Below are positions 1-7,487 of a DNA stretch of 37,392 bases, piece by piece. This DNA comes from an uncultured Oscillospiraceae bacterium (GTDB taxonomy: Bacteria; Bacillota; Clostridia; Oscillospirales; Oscillospiraceae), in the NCBI GenBank assembly GCA_934670025.1, contig CAKUOS010000018.1, positions 1 to 37,392 on the forward strand, in the 5' to 3' direction. Below the pieces are notes generated by a model, which did not search any database, was not told the origin of the DNA, and saw nothing but the letters and a program-made list of their open reading frames with translations. Both the position numbers and the translations under genes were made by a program. Numbering within the stretch: position 1 is the first letter of the stretch; each line of letters begins with the position of its first letter.

Positions 1-342
1 CAGCGCGTTGAGCTGATCGCCAAGGAAGTCTACGGCGCTGACGGCGTCGACTGGGCGCCTCTGGCCACGCAGAAGGCCGAGCGCTTCGAGTCCGACCCGA
101 AGTACAAGGATTACTGCACGATGATGGTCAAGACCCATCTGTCCCTGTCCGACGACCCGACCAAGAAGGGCGAACCCAAAGGCTGGCGTCTTGCCATCCG
201 CGACATTCTGGAGTACGGCGGCGCGAAGTTCCTCTGCCCGATGGCCGGCACCATCTCCATGATGCCCGGTACCGCCGCAAACCCGGCTTACCGCCGCATC
301 GACGTCGACACCGAGACGGGCAAGGTTTCCGGCCTCTTCTAA
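1..342 (+). CDS. fhs: Formate--tetrahydrofolate ligase, C-terminal part (5' truncated by window edge)
   Basis: This is the last 113 residues of an ATP-dependent formate-THF ligase, which makes 10-formyl-THF from formate. The visible stretch reads like the family C-terminus: an [13 protein letters not shown] segment, then [16 protein letters not shown], then the terminal GTISMMPG and a [13 protein letters not shown] ending. The usual ITGDIMTMPGLP stretch is diverged to [15 protein letters not shown], so this is an unusual Fhs branch. The frame is open from base 1 and stops at 340-342. It is followed 86 bp later by fchA and then folD, the next steps of the same pathway, which strongly supports the call. 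Confidence 0.9.
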   Translation, partial: QRVELIAKEVYGADGVDWAPLATQKAERFESDPKYKDYCTMMVKTHLSLSDDPTKKGEPKGWRLAIRDILEYGGAKFLCPMAGTISMMPGTAANPAYRRIDVDTETGKVSGLF

Positions 343-377
343 GAGACGGACAAACGCTCATATACGCAAACCCAACC

Positions 378-405
378 GGGAGGCGGCGGATATCCGCCGC
401 CTCCC
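378..405. terminator. Perfect 28-bp GC-rich palindrome between fhs and fchA
   Basis: Bases 378-405 form a perfect inverted repeat (GGGAGGCGGCGGAT and its complement), followed by only three T. It lies in the 86-bp fhs-fchA gap just before the fchA ribosome site. It could be a partial terminator, a processing site or a 3' stabiliser that sets the fhs:fchA ratio. Confidence 0.55.
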
Positions 406-428
406 TTTCATAATTGAAGGAGAACAAC

Positions 429-1049
429 ATGGATTATACGATGAAGTCCTGCCGTGAATTCGTCACGGTGCTCGCGTCGAGCGAACCTGCGCCTGGCGGC
501 GGCGGCGCGTCCGCGCTGGTGGCCGCGCTCGGCACGGCGCTCGGCAACATGGTCGGCTCGCTGACCGTGGGCAAGAAGAAATACGCCGATGTGGAAGAAG
601 AGATCATCGCCCTGAAGGCGAAGTGCGACGCGCTCCAGACGGAGCTTCTCGATCAGGTCCCGGCCGACGCCGAGGGCTTCGTGCCGCTGGCCAAGGCCTA
701 CGGCATTCCGAAGGACGATCCCAACCGCGCAGAGATCATGGAAAAGGCCACGATCACGGCCTGTCAGGTGCCGATGCGCATCATGGAGCTTTGCTGCGAA
801 TCGCTCGACGCCATCGCCGTCTTCGCGGCCAAGGGCTCGCGTCTGGCTGTGTCCGACGCAGGCTGCGGCGCGACGATCGTCAAGGCTGCGCTCCAGGCGG
901 CGTCCCTCAACGTGTTTATCAACACGAAAACGCTGCAAAACCGCGCCGTCGCCGAGGCAATGAACGCGAAATGCCTCGGGATGCTGGATAAGTACGGCAA
1001 GATGGCCGACGAGATCTTTGAGACGGTCAAGGCCGGGTTCTTTAAATAA
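429..1049 (+). CDS. fchA: Methenyl-THF cyclohydrolase (cyclodeaminase/cyclohydrolase family)
   Basis: Predicted to interconvert 10-formyl-THF and 5,10-methenyl-THF in the cytoplasm. The 206-residue, largely helical protein carries the signature PAPGGGGASALVAALGTALG near residues 22-41, matching the glycine-rich folate-binding helix of the FTCD cyclodeaminase/FchA family; length is normal. The ATG at 429 is chosen because GAAGGAG (416-422) lies just upstream; an in-frame TTG at 414 would overlap that site. It sits between fhs and folD, an order seen in acetogen methyl-branch clusters. The adjacent FolD seems to lack its own cyclohydrolase residues, so this enzyme probably carries that step. 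Confidence 0.9.
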   Translation: MDYTMKSCREFVTVLASSEPAPGGGGASALVAALGTALGNMVGSLTVGKKKYADVEEEIIALKAKCDALQTELLDQVPADAEGFVPLAKAYGIPKDDPNRAEIMEKATITACQVPMRIMELCCESLDAIAVFAAKGSRLAVSDAGCGATIVKAALQAASLNVFINTKTLQNRAVAEAMNAKCLGMLDKYGKMADEIFETVKAGFFK

Positions 1050-1072
1050 AATTAAGAGTAGGAGAGAAAATC

Positions 1073-1951
1073 ATGGCGAAATTACTGCTTGGCAAAGAAG
1101 TTACCGCTGCGATGAACGAGAAATTGCAGGCGCGCGTCGCGGCTCTGAAGGAAAAGGGCGTTACCCCGAAGCTGGCCATCGTCCGCTGCGGCGAAAACCC
1201 GTCCGACCTGTCGTATGAAAAGGGCGCGACCTCCCGTGCGGAGCTCATCGGCGTGGAAGTACAGAAATTCGTGCTGCCCGAGGACGTGACCAAGGAAGCG
1301 CTCATCGCGCAGATCGAGGCCATCAACGCCGACGATTCCATCCACGGCTGCCTGATGTTCCGGCCGCTGCCGAAGCACCTGAAGGCCGATCAGGACGAGA
1401 TCTGCAACCGTCTGGCCGCCGCCAAGGACATCGACTGCATGACCGACCTGTCCAACGCGGGCGTGTTCACCGGCAAGAAGCTGGGCTTCGCGCCCTGCAC
1501 GCCGCAGGCCTGCATGGAGATCCTCGATTACTACGGCATTGACTGCAAGGGCAAGAACGCCGTCGTCATCGGCCGTTCGCTCGTCGTCGGCAAGCCAGCC
1601 GCGATGATGCTGATGGCCAAGAACGCCACCGTCACGATGTGCCACACGAAGACCGTCGACGTCGCGGGTATCGCGCGCAAGGCCGACATCCTCGTGTCCG
1701 CGGCGGGCGTTCTGAACAGCCTGACGAAGGACTATGTCTCCGAGGGCCAGATCGTCATCGACGTGTCGATCAACTGGGATCCGGAGAAGATCAACGCCAA
1801 GGGCGGCAAGGGCGCCATCGCGGGCGACGCCGTCTTCGCGGAAGTCGAGCCGATCGTCGGCGCCATCACGCCGGTGCCCGGCGGCGTTGGCTCCGTCACG
1901 ACCTCTGTTCTGATCGGCCATGTGGTCGAAGCTGCCGAGCGGACGCTGTAA
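1073..1951 (+). CDS. folD: Methylene-THF dehydrogenase (FolD family), probably without cyclohydrolase activity
   Basis: 292 residues of the FolD family, which oxidises 5,10-methylene-THF to methenyl-THF with NAD(P). Visible motifs are PKLAIVRCGENPSDLSYEKG (residues 32-51), FRPLPKHL (96-103), KDID ending at D121, the Rossmann segment VVIGRSLVVGKPAA, and PVPGGVGSVTTSVL near the C-terminus. In bifunctional FolD the conserved Tyr is followed four residues later by the catalytic Lys. Here Y48 is followed by Ala at 52, and the usual Gln of VQLPLP is Phe96. D121 is kept. I infer dehydrogenase-only activity, with FchA next door supplying the cyclohydrolase. The ATG at 1073 follows an AGTAGGAGAG site 23 bp after fchA. 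Confidence 0.92.
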   Translation: MAKLLLGKEVTAAMNEKLQARVAALKEKGVTPKLAIVRCGENPSDLSYEKGATSRAELIGVEVQKFVLPEDVTKEALIAQIEAINADDSIHGCLMFRPLPKHLKADQDEICNRLAAAKDIDCMTDLSNAGVFTGKKLGFAPCTPQACMEILDYYGIDCKGKNAVVIGRSLVVGKPAAMMLMAKNATVTMCHTKTVDVAGIARKADILVSAAGVLNSLTKDYVSEGQIVIDVSINWDPEKINAKGGKGAIAGDAVFAEVEPIVGAITPVPGGVGSVTTSVLIGHVVEAAERTL

Positions 1952-1962
1952 GCGGTAGGACT

Positions 1963-2000
1963 GCTGCCGCCGGGAGAAGGGACCGGCGGCAGCATTTTTT
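1963..2000 (+). terminator. Intrinsic terminator after folD
   Basis: An 11-bp stem (GCTGCCGCCGG at 1963-1973, complement at 1983-1993) with a 9-nt loop is followed by A and six T (1995-2000). It ends the fhs-fchA-folD unit and separates it from the membrane protein at 2019. Confidence 0.85.
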
Positions 2001-2018
2001 GAGGGGGATATCGAGAAT

Positions 2019-3356
2019 ATGAAAGAAAAATTCCAGCGGCCGGAACAGGCGATCCGCCTGCTTTTCTGGCTGTTTGCCGCGGCGTGCCTGATCGCGGCCG
2101 TCGCCATGCCAGACCGCGGACAGATGTTCGAAGGACTGGTTCGCCTTTGCACACTGCCGTATCAGTCGGCCAACAGCTATTTTGACGCCGCGTGCGGCGG
2201 CTTTGCGGGCACGTTCCTGAACGCCGCCATCATCTGCGCCGTCTGCGCGGCGCTGTACTCGCTGCCCGGCAGCAAGCCCGACGGCGTGTCGGTGCTGGCG
2301 TTCTTCCTGACGGCGGGGTTCTGCTTCTGGGGCATCACGATCCTGAACATCTGGTTCTGCTTTGCGGGCGTGCTGATCTTCTGCTTCGTGCGCAAGGTCA
2401 ATCCCTGCACGCAGGGGAACGTGTTCCTGTTTTCCACGGGCATCGCGCCGCTGATGACGGACCTTCTCGTCCGCTATCCGGGCGCGGAGGCGCACGGCGT
2501 GACACTGTTCGGCGCGGCTGTGACGCTTCTGGCGTGCTGCCTGATCGGGCTGGTGCTGCCGGCCGGTCTTGCGCACGGGCCGAAGATGCACAAGGGCTAC
2601 GATCTTTACAACGCGGCGGTGCCCATCGGCCTGGCGGCGTTCTTCCTGCGGGCGGTTCTCTACCGCGTGCTGGGCGGAACGCTCCCGGACGGCGCGGGCG
2701 TCGGCGCGGGCGACGGATTCTGGGCGGTTTCCAATGTGTTCTGCATCGCGGCGTTCGCGCTGGCGCTGGTGCTGGGCCTGATGCTGGGCGGCAGCTTTAA
2801 AAGCTACGGCGAGCTGCTGAAGGACACCGGCTTCGGCGTGGATTACGGCGCAAAATACGGCGCGGGTACGGCCATCATGAATTTTGCCATCTACGGGCTG
2901 TTCATCGTGCTGTATTACAACGTCATCGGCGCGAAGTGGAACGCGGCGACGCTGGGATGCGTGCTGTGCATGGTCTGCTGCTGCTTCAAGGGCAGCCACC
3001 CGGCGAACGTGTGGCCGATCATGGCAGGCTACGTTGCCGCGTCGTTTATCACGAAGGCGATCTGCGCTGCACTGGGCACCGATTTTACGACGGCCATCAA
3101 CGCGCAGGCCATCGTCATTGGCCTGTGCTTCGCCAACGGCCTGAGCCCGGTCGCGGGCAGCTACGGCTGGCTGGCTGGCGTCGTGTTCGCCATGCTGCAC
3201 TACGGCCTGGTGACGAGCGTGCCGTTCACGCACGGCGGATTCCTGCTGTATAACGGCGGATTCACGGCGGCGCTGGTGTGCTTCCTGTTTGTGCCGGTGC
3301 TGGAGAGCTTCTGCAAGACGAAGGCCGAACGGAAGGAACTGAAGGCCGGGAAGTGA
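2019..3356 (+). CDS. Multi-pass membrane protein, DUF1576-like
   Basis: 445 residues with roughly ten or more hydrophobic segments spread over the whole length, the first at about residues 13-32. The C-terminal pattern, with a SHPANVWPIMAGY stretch, an ANGLSPVAGSYGW stretch and THGGFLLYNGGFTAALVC, is what I associate with DUF1576, a clostridial membrane family of unknown function. The Gly/His/Asn-rich loops between helices suggest a transporter or channel but no substrate can be named. GAGGGGG precedes the ATG. It follows the folD terminator and is probably co-transcribed with the small protein 18 bp downstream. Confident as a membrane protein, less so on the family name. Confidence 0.8.
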   Translation: MKEKFQRPEQAIRLLFWLFAAACLIAAVAMPDRGQMFEGLVRLCTLPYQSANSYFDAACGGFAGTFLNAAIICAVCAALYSLPGSKPDGVSVLAFFLTAGFCFWGITILNIWFCFAGVLIFCFVRKVNPCTQGNVFLFSTGIAPLMTDLLVRYPGAEAHGVTLFGAAVTLLACCLIGLVLPAGLAHGPKMHKGYDLYNAAVPIGLAAFFLRAVLYRVLGGTLPDGAGVGAGDGFWAVSNVFCIAAFALALVLGLMLGGSFKSYGELLKDTGFGVDYGAKYGAGTAIMNFAIYGLFIVLYYNVIGAKWNAATLGCVLCMVCCCFKGSHPANVWPIMAGYVAASFITKAICAALGTDFTTAINAQAIVIGLCFANGLSPVAGSYGWLAGVVFAMLHYGLVTSVPFTHGGFLLYNGGFTAALVCFLFVPVLESFCKTKAERKELKAGK

Positions 3357-3374
3357 CCCGGAGGAGGCTGCGGA

Positions 3375-3698
3375 ATGTATTACTGCGAAAACTGTCTGCT
3401 GCTCAATGAGGAGCCGGTGTGCGATTACTGCGGCGGCACACATCTGCGCGCGCCGCGGGACGACGATTACTGCTATCTGGCCACGCGCTTTTCGCCCTGG
3501 GACGAGGCGCTGTGCGAGCTGCTGCGCGACAGCGGCATCGAGGCGGTCATGCGGCCGTCGGGCGGATTGCAGTCGTTCAAGCAGTTCTACTTCGGACAGA
3601 CGCAGCGGCAGCAGGATATTTTTGTGCCGTATACGGCGCTGGAGACGGCGCGCGGGCTGAGCCGCGCGCTTGATGAGAGCGGTGAAGCGGCCGAATAA
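3375..3698 (+). CDS. Small zinc-ribbon protein with DUF2007-like signal-transducer region
   Basis: 107 residues. The N-terminus has two CxxC knuckles (CENC at about 4-7 and CDYC at about 16-19), a likely zinc ribbon. The rest (LATRFSPWDEALCELLRDSGIEAVMRPSGG and DIFVPYTALETARGL) resembles the short alpha/beta fold of 'putative signal transducing' DUF2007 proteins, in which a helix and a strand end in a VP-containing motif. The GGAGGAGG ribosome site at 3359-3366 is strong and the gene follows the DUF1576 gene by 18 bp, suggesting one transcript. Function unknown. Confidence 0.8.
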   Translation: MYYCENCLLLNEEPVCDYCGGTHLRAPRDDDYCYLATRFSPWDEALCELLRDSGIEAVMRPSGGLQSFKQFYFGQTQRQQDIFVPYTALETARGLSRALDESGEAAE

Positions 3699-3708
3699 GC
3701 AAAACAAC

Positions 3709-3737
3709 CGGCACAGCCTGATGGGCTGTGCCGGTTT
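3709..3737 (+). terminator. Intrinsic terminator after the zinc-ribbon gene
   Basis: An 11-bp stem (CCGGCACAGCC, loop TGAT, complement) is followed directly by TTTT, about 10 bp after the stop codon of the preceding gene. Confidence 0.9.
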
Positions 3738-3739
3738 TG

Positions 3740-3940
3740 CACGAATCGTTCGAATTTCGTTGTAGCGGCCCGATGATGCTGTTAGACCGCGTCTCAGCAT
3801 TTTCTTTTTTGCTTCTCCAAAAAAGAAAACGCTGGAAAAAGAAAAAAGGAGCCTGAGGGGATTTCGAATTTCCCCTCAGACTCCCTTGAAGCGACCAAGA
3901 AAACCGCTTCGGTTTTCTTGGAATTTTCCCGCGCCCGCAG
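3740..3940. repeat. Gene-free stretch with three hairpins
   Basis: No plausible gene. It holds a long A/T-rich stem (AGCATTTTCTTTTTT at 3796-3810 against 3819-3833, one mismatch), a CTGAGGGG/CCCCTCAG stem at about 3854-3879, and a perfect 11-bp stem CCAAGAAAACC (3895-3905) with loop GCTTC and complement at 3911-3921. It leads straight into the composite repeat field. Confidence 0.6.
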
Positions 3941-4336
3941 GCGCACGCTGCAAATTTTTGAGTTCCGATTCAGCCGTCACAAACAATGGCGTGCGCGTCA
4001 GAAACGACCTTGCCGAAACGAATCATCGCAAGCGATGCTTCTTATTCTCTAAGCTCGTTTCTTCCGTTCCAAACCGCAAACCAAGTTTGCGGTTTGGTTT
4101 TTTCTGATAGGCAGTCGGTGTGGCGCAGGAGCGTGCCTGGTTATAGAGTAGATACGTGACGGCGGCTTCTGAGCAAAAAAGCGTCCTTTTCTTCCCTATC
4201 TTTTCCCACGCACGGGAAAAGATAGGGCCGTCGGAGACACGGGCCGATGTGGGCATCGGCCCCTACAGGGTGCGGAGCAAATTCGCGGGCCGGCAGAGTC
4301 GTCGGCCCCCTACAACAAGACGCGGTGGCCCCTACG
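3941..4336 (+). repeat. Composite intergenic repeat, copy A
   Basis: A mosaic of modules also found at 7488-8024, 29571-30040 and, in part, 12205-12420 and 36072-36176. In order: a CGCAGGCGCACGCTGCAAAT module (3947-3966); a structured element with outer stem 4001-4011/4051-4061, inner hairpin 4024-4029/4032-4037 and a 13-bp hairpin 4069-4081/4085-4097 followed by six T; a TGACGGCGG module; a 14-bp hairpin 4194-4207/4214-4227; and two GGCCGATG or GGCCGGCAG palindromes ending in CCCCTAC. No protein is predicted. The 4069-4103 hairpin looks like a working terminator on the plus strand. Confidence 0.85.
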
Positions 4337-4517
4337 GGTCTGGCCGTGGATCAAGGAGCTGAAAAATACGCTCGGGCTGCGGTGGTTCGCCGCCGGCAGC
4401 CAACCACCCGGCCGCAAAAGCCGCACGGACGATCGAAAACAGCGCGCTTTCCGCATCATCATATTCGTGCCGGTCGAGAAACGCACCGAAGGCCGATTCA
4501 AATTCGTTTGTTTGCAT
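4332..4517 (-). CDS. 61-aa conserved-looking small protein, divergent from the XRE regulator
   Basis: Sequence starts MQTNEFESAFGAFLDRHEYDDAE and contains an Ala/Trp-rich helix, VRAAFAAGWLAAGGEPP. It looks like a small soluble helical protein of the kind often found near clostridial accessory genes; no function is assigned. Support for a real gene: a TTGACA (4561-4566), 17-bp spacer, TATATT (4538-4543) promoter on this strand and an AGGGGTGA ribosome site before the ATG at 4517. Its stop codon TAG is the first part of a 'GTAGGGGCC' repeat end, so the native C-terminus may have been replaced by repeat insertion. Confidence 0.65.
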   Translation of the reverse strand: MQTNEFESAFGAFLDRHEYDDAESALFSIVRAAFAAGWLAAGGEPPQPERIFQLLDPRPDP

Positions 4518-4537
4518 GGTATCACCCCTGTACGGTC

Positions 4538-4602
4538 AATATAGCCCATTTACGGGCAATTGTCAATGACAGGACATCCTCATACGATGATTTTATCGTA
4601 TG
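4538..4602. promoter_or_regulatory. Overlapping divergent promoters sharing one -35 box, plus a palindromic operator
   Basis: Plus strand: TTGTCA (4560-4565), 17 bp, TACGAT (4583-4588). Minus strand: TTGACA (4561-4566), 17 bp, TATATT (4538-4543). The two -35 boxes are the same 7 bp read from both strands. An inverted repeat CATACGAT-N6-ATCGTATG (4581-4602) covers the plus -10 and start region. A smaller GCCC-N6-GGGC repeat (4544-4557) fills the minus-strand spacer. The layout suggests autoregulation by the XRE protein. Confidence 0.75.
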
Positions 4603-4615
4603 GGAGGGGTGCCGC

Positions 4616-4816
4616 ATGATCGTATTTGACAGGCTGTGGGAAACCATGAAGCGAAAAGGCGTTTCGCAATACAAGCTGATTCAGGAGCACCATTTCAGCA
4701 CGGGTCAGCTCGACCGGCTGCGCAAAAACGAAAATGTCAACACATACACGCTGAATCAGCTGTGCAGGATCCTCGACTGCCGTCTCGACGAGATCGCGGA
4801 ATACCGCGCGGAATGA
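4616..4816 (+). CDS. XRE/Cro-type helix-turn-helix regulator, 66 aa
   Basis: MIVFDRLWETMKRKGVSQYKLIQEH... is a minimal Cro/C1-type HTH: helix 1 (FDRLWETMKRKG), helices 2-3 (SQYKLIQEHHFSTGQLDRLRKN), then NTYTLNQLCRILDCRLDEIAEY, typical of small clostridial XRE regulators. It is a DNA-binding domain with no effector domain. GGGAGGGG precedes the ATG. Its promoter overlaps that of the divergent 61-aa gene and a palindrome spans its start region, so self-repression or control of both genes is likely. It converges on typA with a shared hairpin at 4841-4864. Confidence 0.88.
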   Translation: MIVFDRLWETMKRKGVSQYKLIQEHHFSTGQLDRLRKNENVNTYTLNQLCRILDCRLDEIAEYRAE

Positions 4817-4840
4817 CAGAGGCGGACGTGCAAAGCAAAA

Positions 4841-4876
4841 CCCCCGGTGCGGCGCACCGGGGGGTGATTTTTTACT
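4841..4876. terminator. Bidirectional terminator between XRE gene and typA
   Basis: A CCCCGGTGCG/CGCACCGGGG stem (about 4841-4864) lies between converging genes. On the plus strand it is followed by TGATTTTTT; on the minus strand by TTTTGC. It probably ends both transcripts. Confidence 0.8.
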
Positions 4877-6692
4877 GTCTGGATTTCATGAGCGTGCGCA
4901 TTCTGGCTGCGTGATCCAGCTGGCGCTTGCGCATACGAAGGTTCTTCGGCGTGACCTCCAGCAGCTCGTCGTCGGCAAGGTATTCCATGCACTGCTCGAG
5001 CGAGAGGACAGTCGGCGGAACGAGGCGGATCGCCGCGTCGGAGCCCGCCGCGCGCATATTGGTCAGCTGCTTTTTCTTGCAGACGTTGACGGTCATGTCC
5101 TCGTTGCGGTTGCACTGGCCGACGATCATGCCCGCGTAGACCTCGACGCCCGGCCCGATGAACATCGAGCCGCGGTCCTGCACGCCGCCGATGCCATAGG
5201 CAGTCGTCTCGCCCGTCTCGAACGCGACGAGCGAACCGGTCAGGCGGCGGGAGATCTCGCCCTTGACGGGCGCGTAGCTGTCGAGCGTGGAGGCCATGAT
5301 GCCCTCGCCGCGCGTGTCGGTGAGGAATTCGTTGCGGTAGCCGAACAGGCCGCGCGTCGGGACAAGGAACTCCAGACGCATCCGGCTGCCGATCGGGGTC
5401 ATGGAGACGAGATCGCCCTTGCGCTGGGAAATTTTATCGATGACGGAGCCGACGGAGGTTTCCGGAACGTCGGCGATCATGCGCTCGATCGGCTCGCAGA
5501 GCTTGCCGTCGATGGTCTTGTTGAGCACGTGCGGCGTCGAGACCTGGAACTCGTAGCCCTCGCGGCGCATCGTCTCGATGAGGATGGACAGGTGCATCTC
5601 GCCGCGGCCGGCGACGTTGAAGGCGTCGGTGCCCATCTCGGTCACGTGGAGCGAGACATCCTTGAGAAGCTCTCTTTGCAGACGGTCGCGCAGGTTGCGG
5701 GACGTGACGTATTTGCCTTCGCGGCCGGCGAACGGAGAATCGTTGACGGAGAAGGTCATCTCGATCGTCGGGTCGGAGATCTTGACGAACGGCAGCGGCT
5801 CGATCGTCTCGAGGTCGCAGAGCGTGCGGCCGATGGTGATGTCGGAGATACCGGAGAAGGCGACGATCTCGCCGGCGCGGGCCTCCTGGATGGGGCTGCG
5901 GCCGAGGCCGGTGAATTCATAGAGCGCGACGACCTTTTCCTTCTTTTTGACGTCGGGATCGTGATAGTCGCAGACGACGACCTCCTGATTCTGGCGGATC
6001 GTGCCGCGTTCGATGCGGCCGATGCCCATGCGGCCGACGAACTCGTTATAGTCGATGGAGGAAACGAGCACCTGCAAGGGGCCGTTTTCGTCGCCCCTGG
6101 GCGGGTCGATATAGTTGACGATGGTCTCAAAGAGCGGGATGAGGTCGGTGCCCTTGTCGTCGGGGCCGTAGGACGATGTGCCCTCGCGTGCGGAGCAGAA
6201 GATCGTCGGGGAATCGAACTGCTCTTCGGTCGCGTTGAGGTCGAGCAGCAGTTCGAGCACTTCGTCCATGACCTCGTGGACGCGCGCGTCGGGCCGGTCG
6301 ATCTTGTTGACGACGACGATGACCTTGTGGCCGAGCTCGAGCGCCTTTTGCAGCACGAAGCGCGTCTGGGGCATGGGGCCCTCGGCCGCGTCGACGAGCA
6401 GCAGAACGCCGTCGACCATCTTCAGAATACGCTCGACCTCGCCGGAGAAATCGGCGTGGCCCGGGGTATCGACGATGTTGATCTTGTAGTCTTTATAGTG
6501 AACGGCGGTGTTTTTGGCGAGAATGGTGATGCCGCGCTCGCGCTCGAGATCGCCCGAGTCCATCACGCGGTCGACGACCGCCTGATTCTCGCGGTACACG
6601 CCGCCCTGCTTGAGCATCTGGTCGACCAGGGTGGTCTTGCCGTGGTCAACGTGTGCAATGATCGCAATGTTGCGAATTTTATCCTGCGTCAT
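4872..6692 (-). CDS. typA: Ribosome-associated GTPase TypA/BipA
   Basis: 606 residues, normal for TypA/BipA, an EF-G-like translational GTPase acting on the ribosome in assembly and stress adaptation. The G1 loop AHVDHGKTT is at residues 13-21, the switch segment RERGITILAKNTAV follows, then VDTPGHADF and VNKIDR. Domain II, EF-G-like domains (VSTPHVLNKTIDGKLCEPIERM) and the TypA C-terminal domain (GPGVEVYAGMIVGQ, KKKQLTNMRAAGSD) follow in order. The ATG at 6692 has GAAGGAAGGGG upstream. A promoter TTGTAT-17-TAAAAT on this strand lies at 6748-6776. Confidence 0.97.
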   Translation of the reverse strand: MTQDKIRNIAIIAHVDHGKTTLVDQMLKQGGVYRENQAVVDRVMDSGDLERERGITILAKNTAVHYKDYKINIVDTPGHADFSGEVERILKMVDGVLLLVDAAEGPMPQTRFVLQKALELGHKVIVVVNKIDRPDARVHEVMDEVLELLLDLNATEEQFDSPTIFCSAREGTSSYGPDDKGTDLIPLFETIVNYIDPPRGDENGPLQVLVSSIDYNEFVGRMGIGRIERGTIRQNQEVVVCDYHDPDVKKKEKVVALYEFTGLGRSPIQEARAGEIVAFSGISDITIGRTLCDLETIEPLPFVKISDPTIEMTFSVNDSPFAGREGKYVTSRNLRDRLQRELLKDVSLHVTEMGTDAFNVAGRGEMHLSILIETMRREGYEFQVSTPHVLNKTIDGKLCEPIERMIADVPETSVGSVIDKISQRKGDLVSMTPIGSRMRLEFLVPTRGLFGYRNEFLTDTRGEGIMASTLDSYAPVKGEISRRLTGSLVAFETGETTAYGIGGVQDRGSMFIGPGVEVYAGMIVGQCNRNEDMTVNVCKKKQLTNMRAAGSDAAIRLVPPTVLSLEQCMEYLADDELLEVTPKNLRMRKRQLDHAARMRTLMKSRQ

Positions 6693-6747
6693 ACTTGGCG
6701 CCCCTTCCTTCTGAAGTTATACAGTCCGAAAAATCTCACAAACAAGA

Positions 6748-6776
6748 ATTTTAACACATACTTGTGGGAAATACAA
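6748..6776 (-). promoter_or_regulatory. Sigma-A promoter for typA
   Basis: Read on the minus strand: TTGTAT (6771-6776), 17-bp spacer, TAAAAT (6748-6753), about 55 bp before the typA start. Confidence 0.6.
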
Positions 6777-6899
6777 GATTTTTTCGGAAGTTTTTCGCCG
6801 AATCTGCGGCGGGAAGCATGGATTTTTTTGTAGATTTGGCCCGTGTGCGGCGCAAAACGCCGCCGGCCGCATAGAATGGCGCAAAGGAGGGAAGCAATC

Positions 6900-7388
6900 A
6901 TGCAGCCACTGAATGAGGCTCAGACGCAGCGCGTCTGGAGCCGGGTGATGAACGCGCAGGCGGCTCCGGCCGCCGCGATGGAAAACGGACAGGAAAACGG
7001 CCTGACGGAGCAGCGGCTTTTGACGCTGATCGACGACGAGCGCCGCGACAGCGCGACGTATCTGCATCTGGCCGGCCGTATGAAGGGAAAGGCGCAGGCG
7101 ATGCTGCGTCGGATGGCGCAGGAGGAGGCGTGTCACGCGCGCAAGCTCGGGGCGATCTATTTCCTGCTGACGGGCAAAAAGGTCTGCGCCGCGCCGGCGC
7201 GCCCGGAATGCGTGACGTGCATCAACGAGACGCTGCGGCAGCGCTATGAAGAGGAGCACGCGGCGCACGAGATGTACGAGGCGATGGCCGAGACGGCCGG
7301 GACGTACCGGTGTACGCTGGAGACGATCGCGGCAGAGGAATGCCGCCATGCAGGGATGATCCTGTGCATTTTGCAGGAGTGCCTGTAG
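6900..7388 (+). CDS. Ferritin-like / rubrerythrin-type di-iron protein
   Basis: 162 residues forming a four-helix bundle with metal-ligand type motifs: DDERRDSATYLH (helix A), EEACHARK with an ExxH (helix B), YEEEHAAHEMYE (helix C) and AAEECRHAGM with ExxH (helix D). This pattern matches the ferritin-like domain of rubrerythrins, usually involved in peroxide or oxygen defence or iron handling in anaerobes. There is no C-terminal rubredoxin domain; a CVTC pair sits between helices B and C. AAAGGAGG (about 6882-6889) supports the ATG at 6900. It is transcribed divergently from typA and stands alone before a repeat field. Confidence 0.82.
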   Translation: MQPLNEAQTQRVWSRVMNAQAAPAAAMENGQENGLTEQRLLTLIDDERRDSATYLHLAGRMKGKAQAMLRRMAQEEACHARKLGAIYFLLTGKKVCAAPARPECVTCINETLRQRYEEEHAAHEMYEAMAETAGTYRCTLETIAAEECRHAGMILCILQECL

Positions 7389-7406
7389 ATCCATAAGGGA
7401 TGGAGC

Positions 7407-7429
7407 GCGGCTCCCCGCCGGGGAGCCGC
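7407..7429. terminator. Hairpin after the ferritin-like gene
   Basis: A perfect 10-bp stem GCGGCTCCCC (7407-7416), loop GCC, complement (7420-7429), with no T-run. The same stem sequence occurs in the ricT terminator at 8070-8093. Confidence 0.55.
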
Positions 7430-7487
7430 GGCAGAACGCACGGCCGAAACGCGAAAACCTGCGGCGAATGCAATGGTTCCCGGGCGG

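Noticed and set aside
1896..3800. 634-codon minus-strand frame opposite the DUF1576 gene
   Set aside because: Arg/His/Ala-rich shadow, no start signals, overlaps a well-formed membrane-protein gene and two terminators.
4911..6833. 640-codon open frame on the plus strand opposite typA
   Set aside because: Shadow of a high-GC gene: it lies fully antisense to a textbook TypA, has no ribosome site and its translation is an Asp/Val/Arg-rich low-information string.
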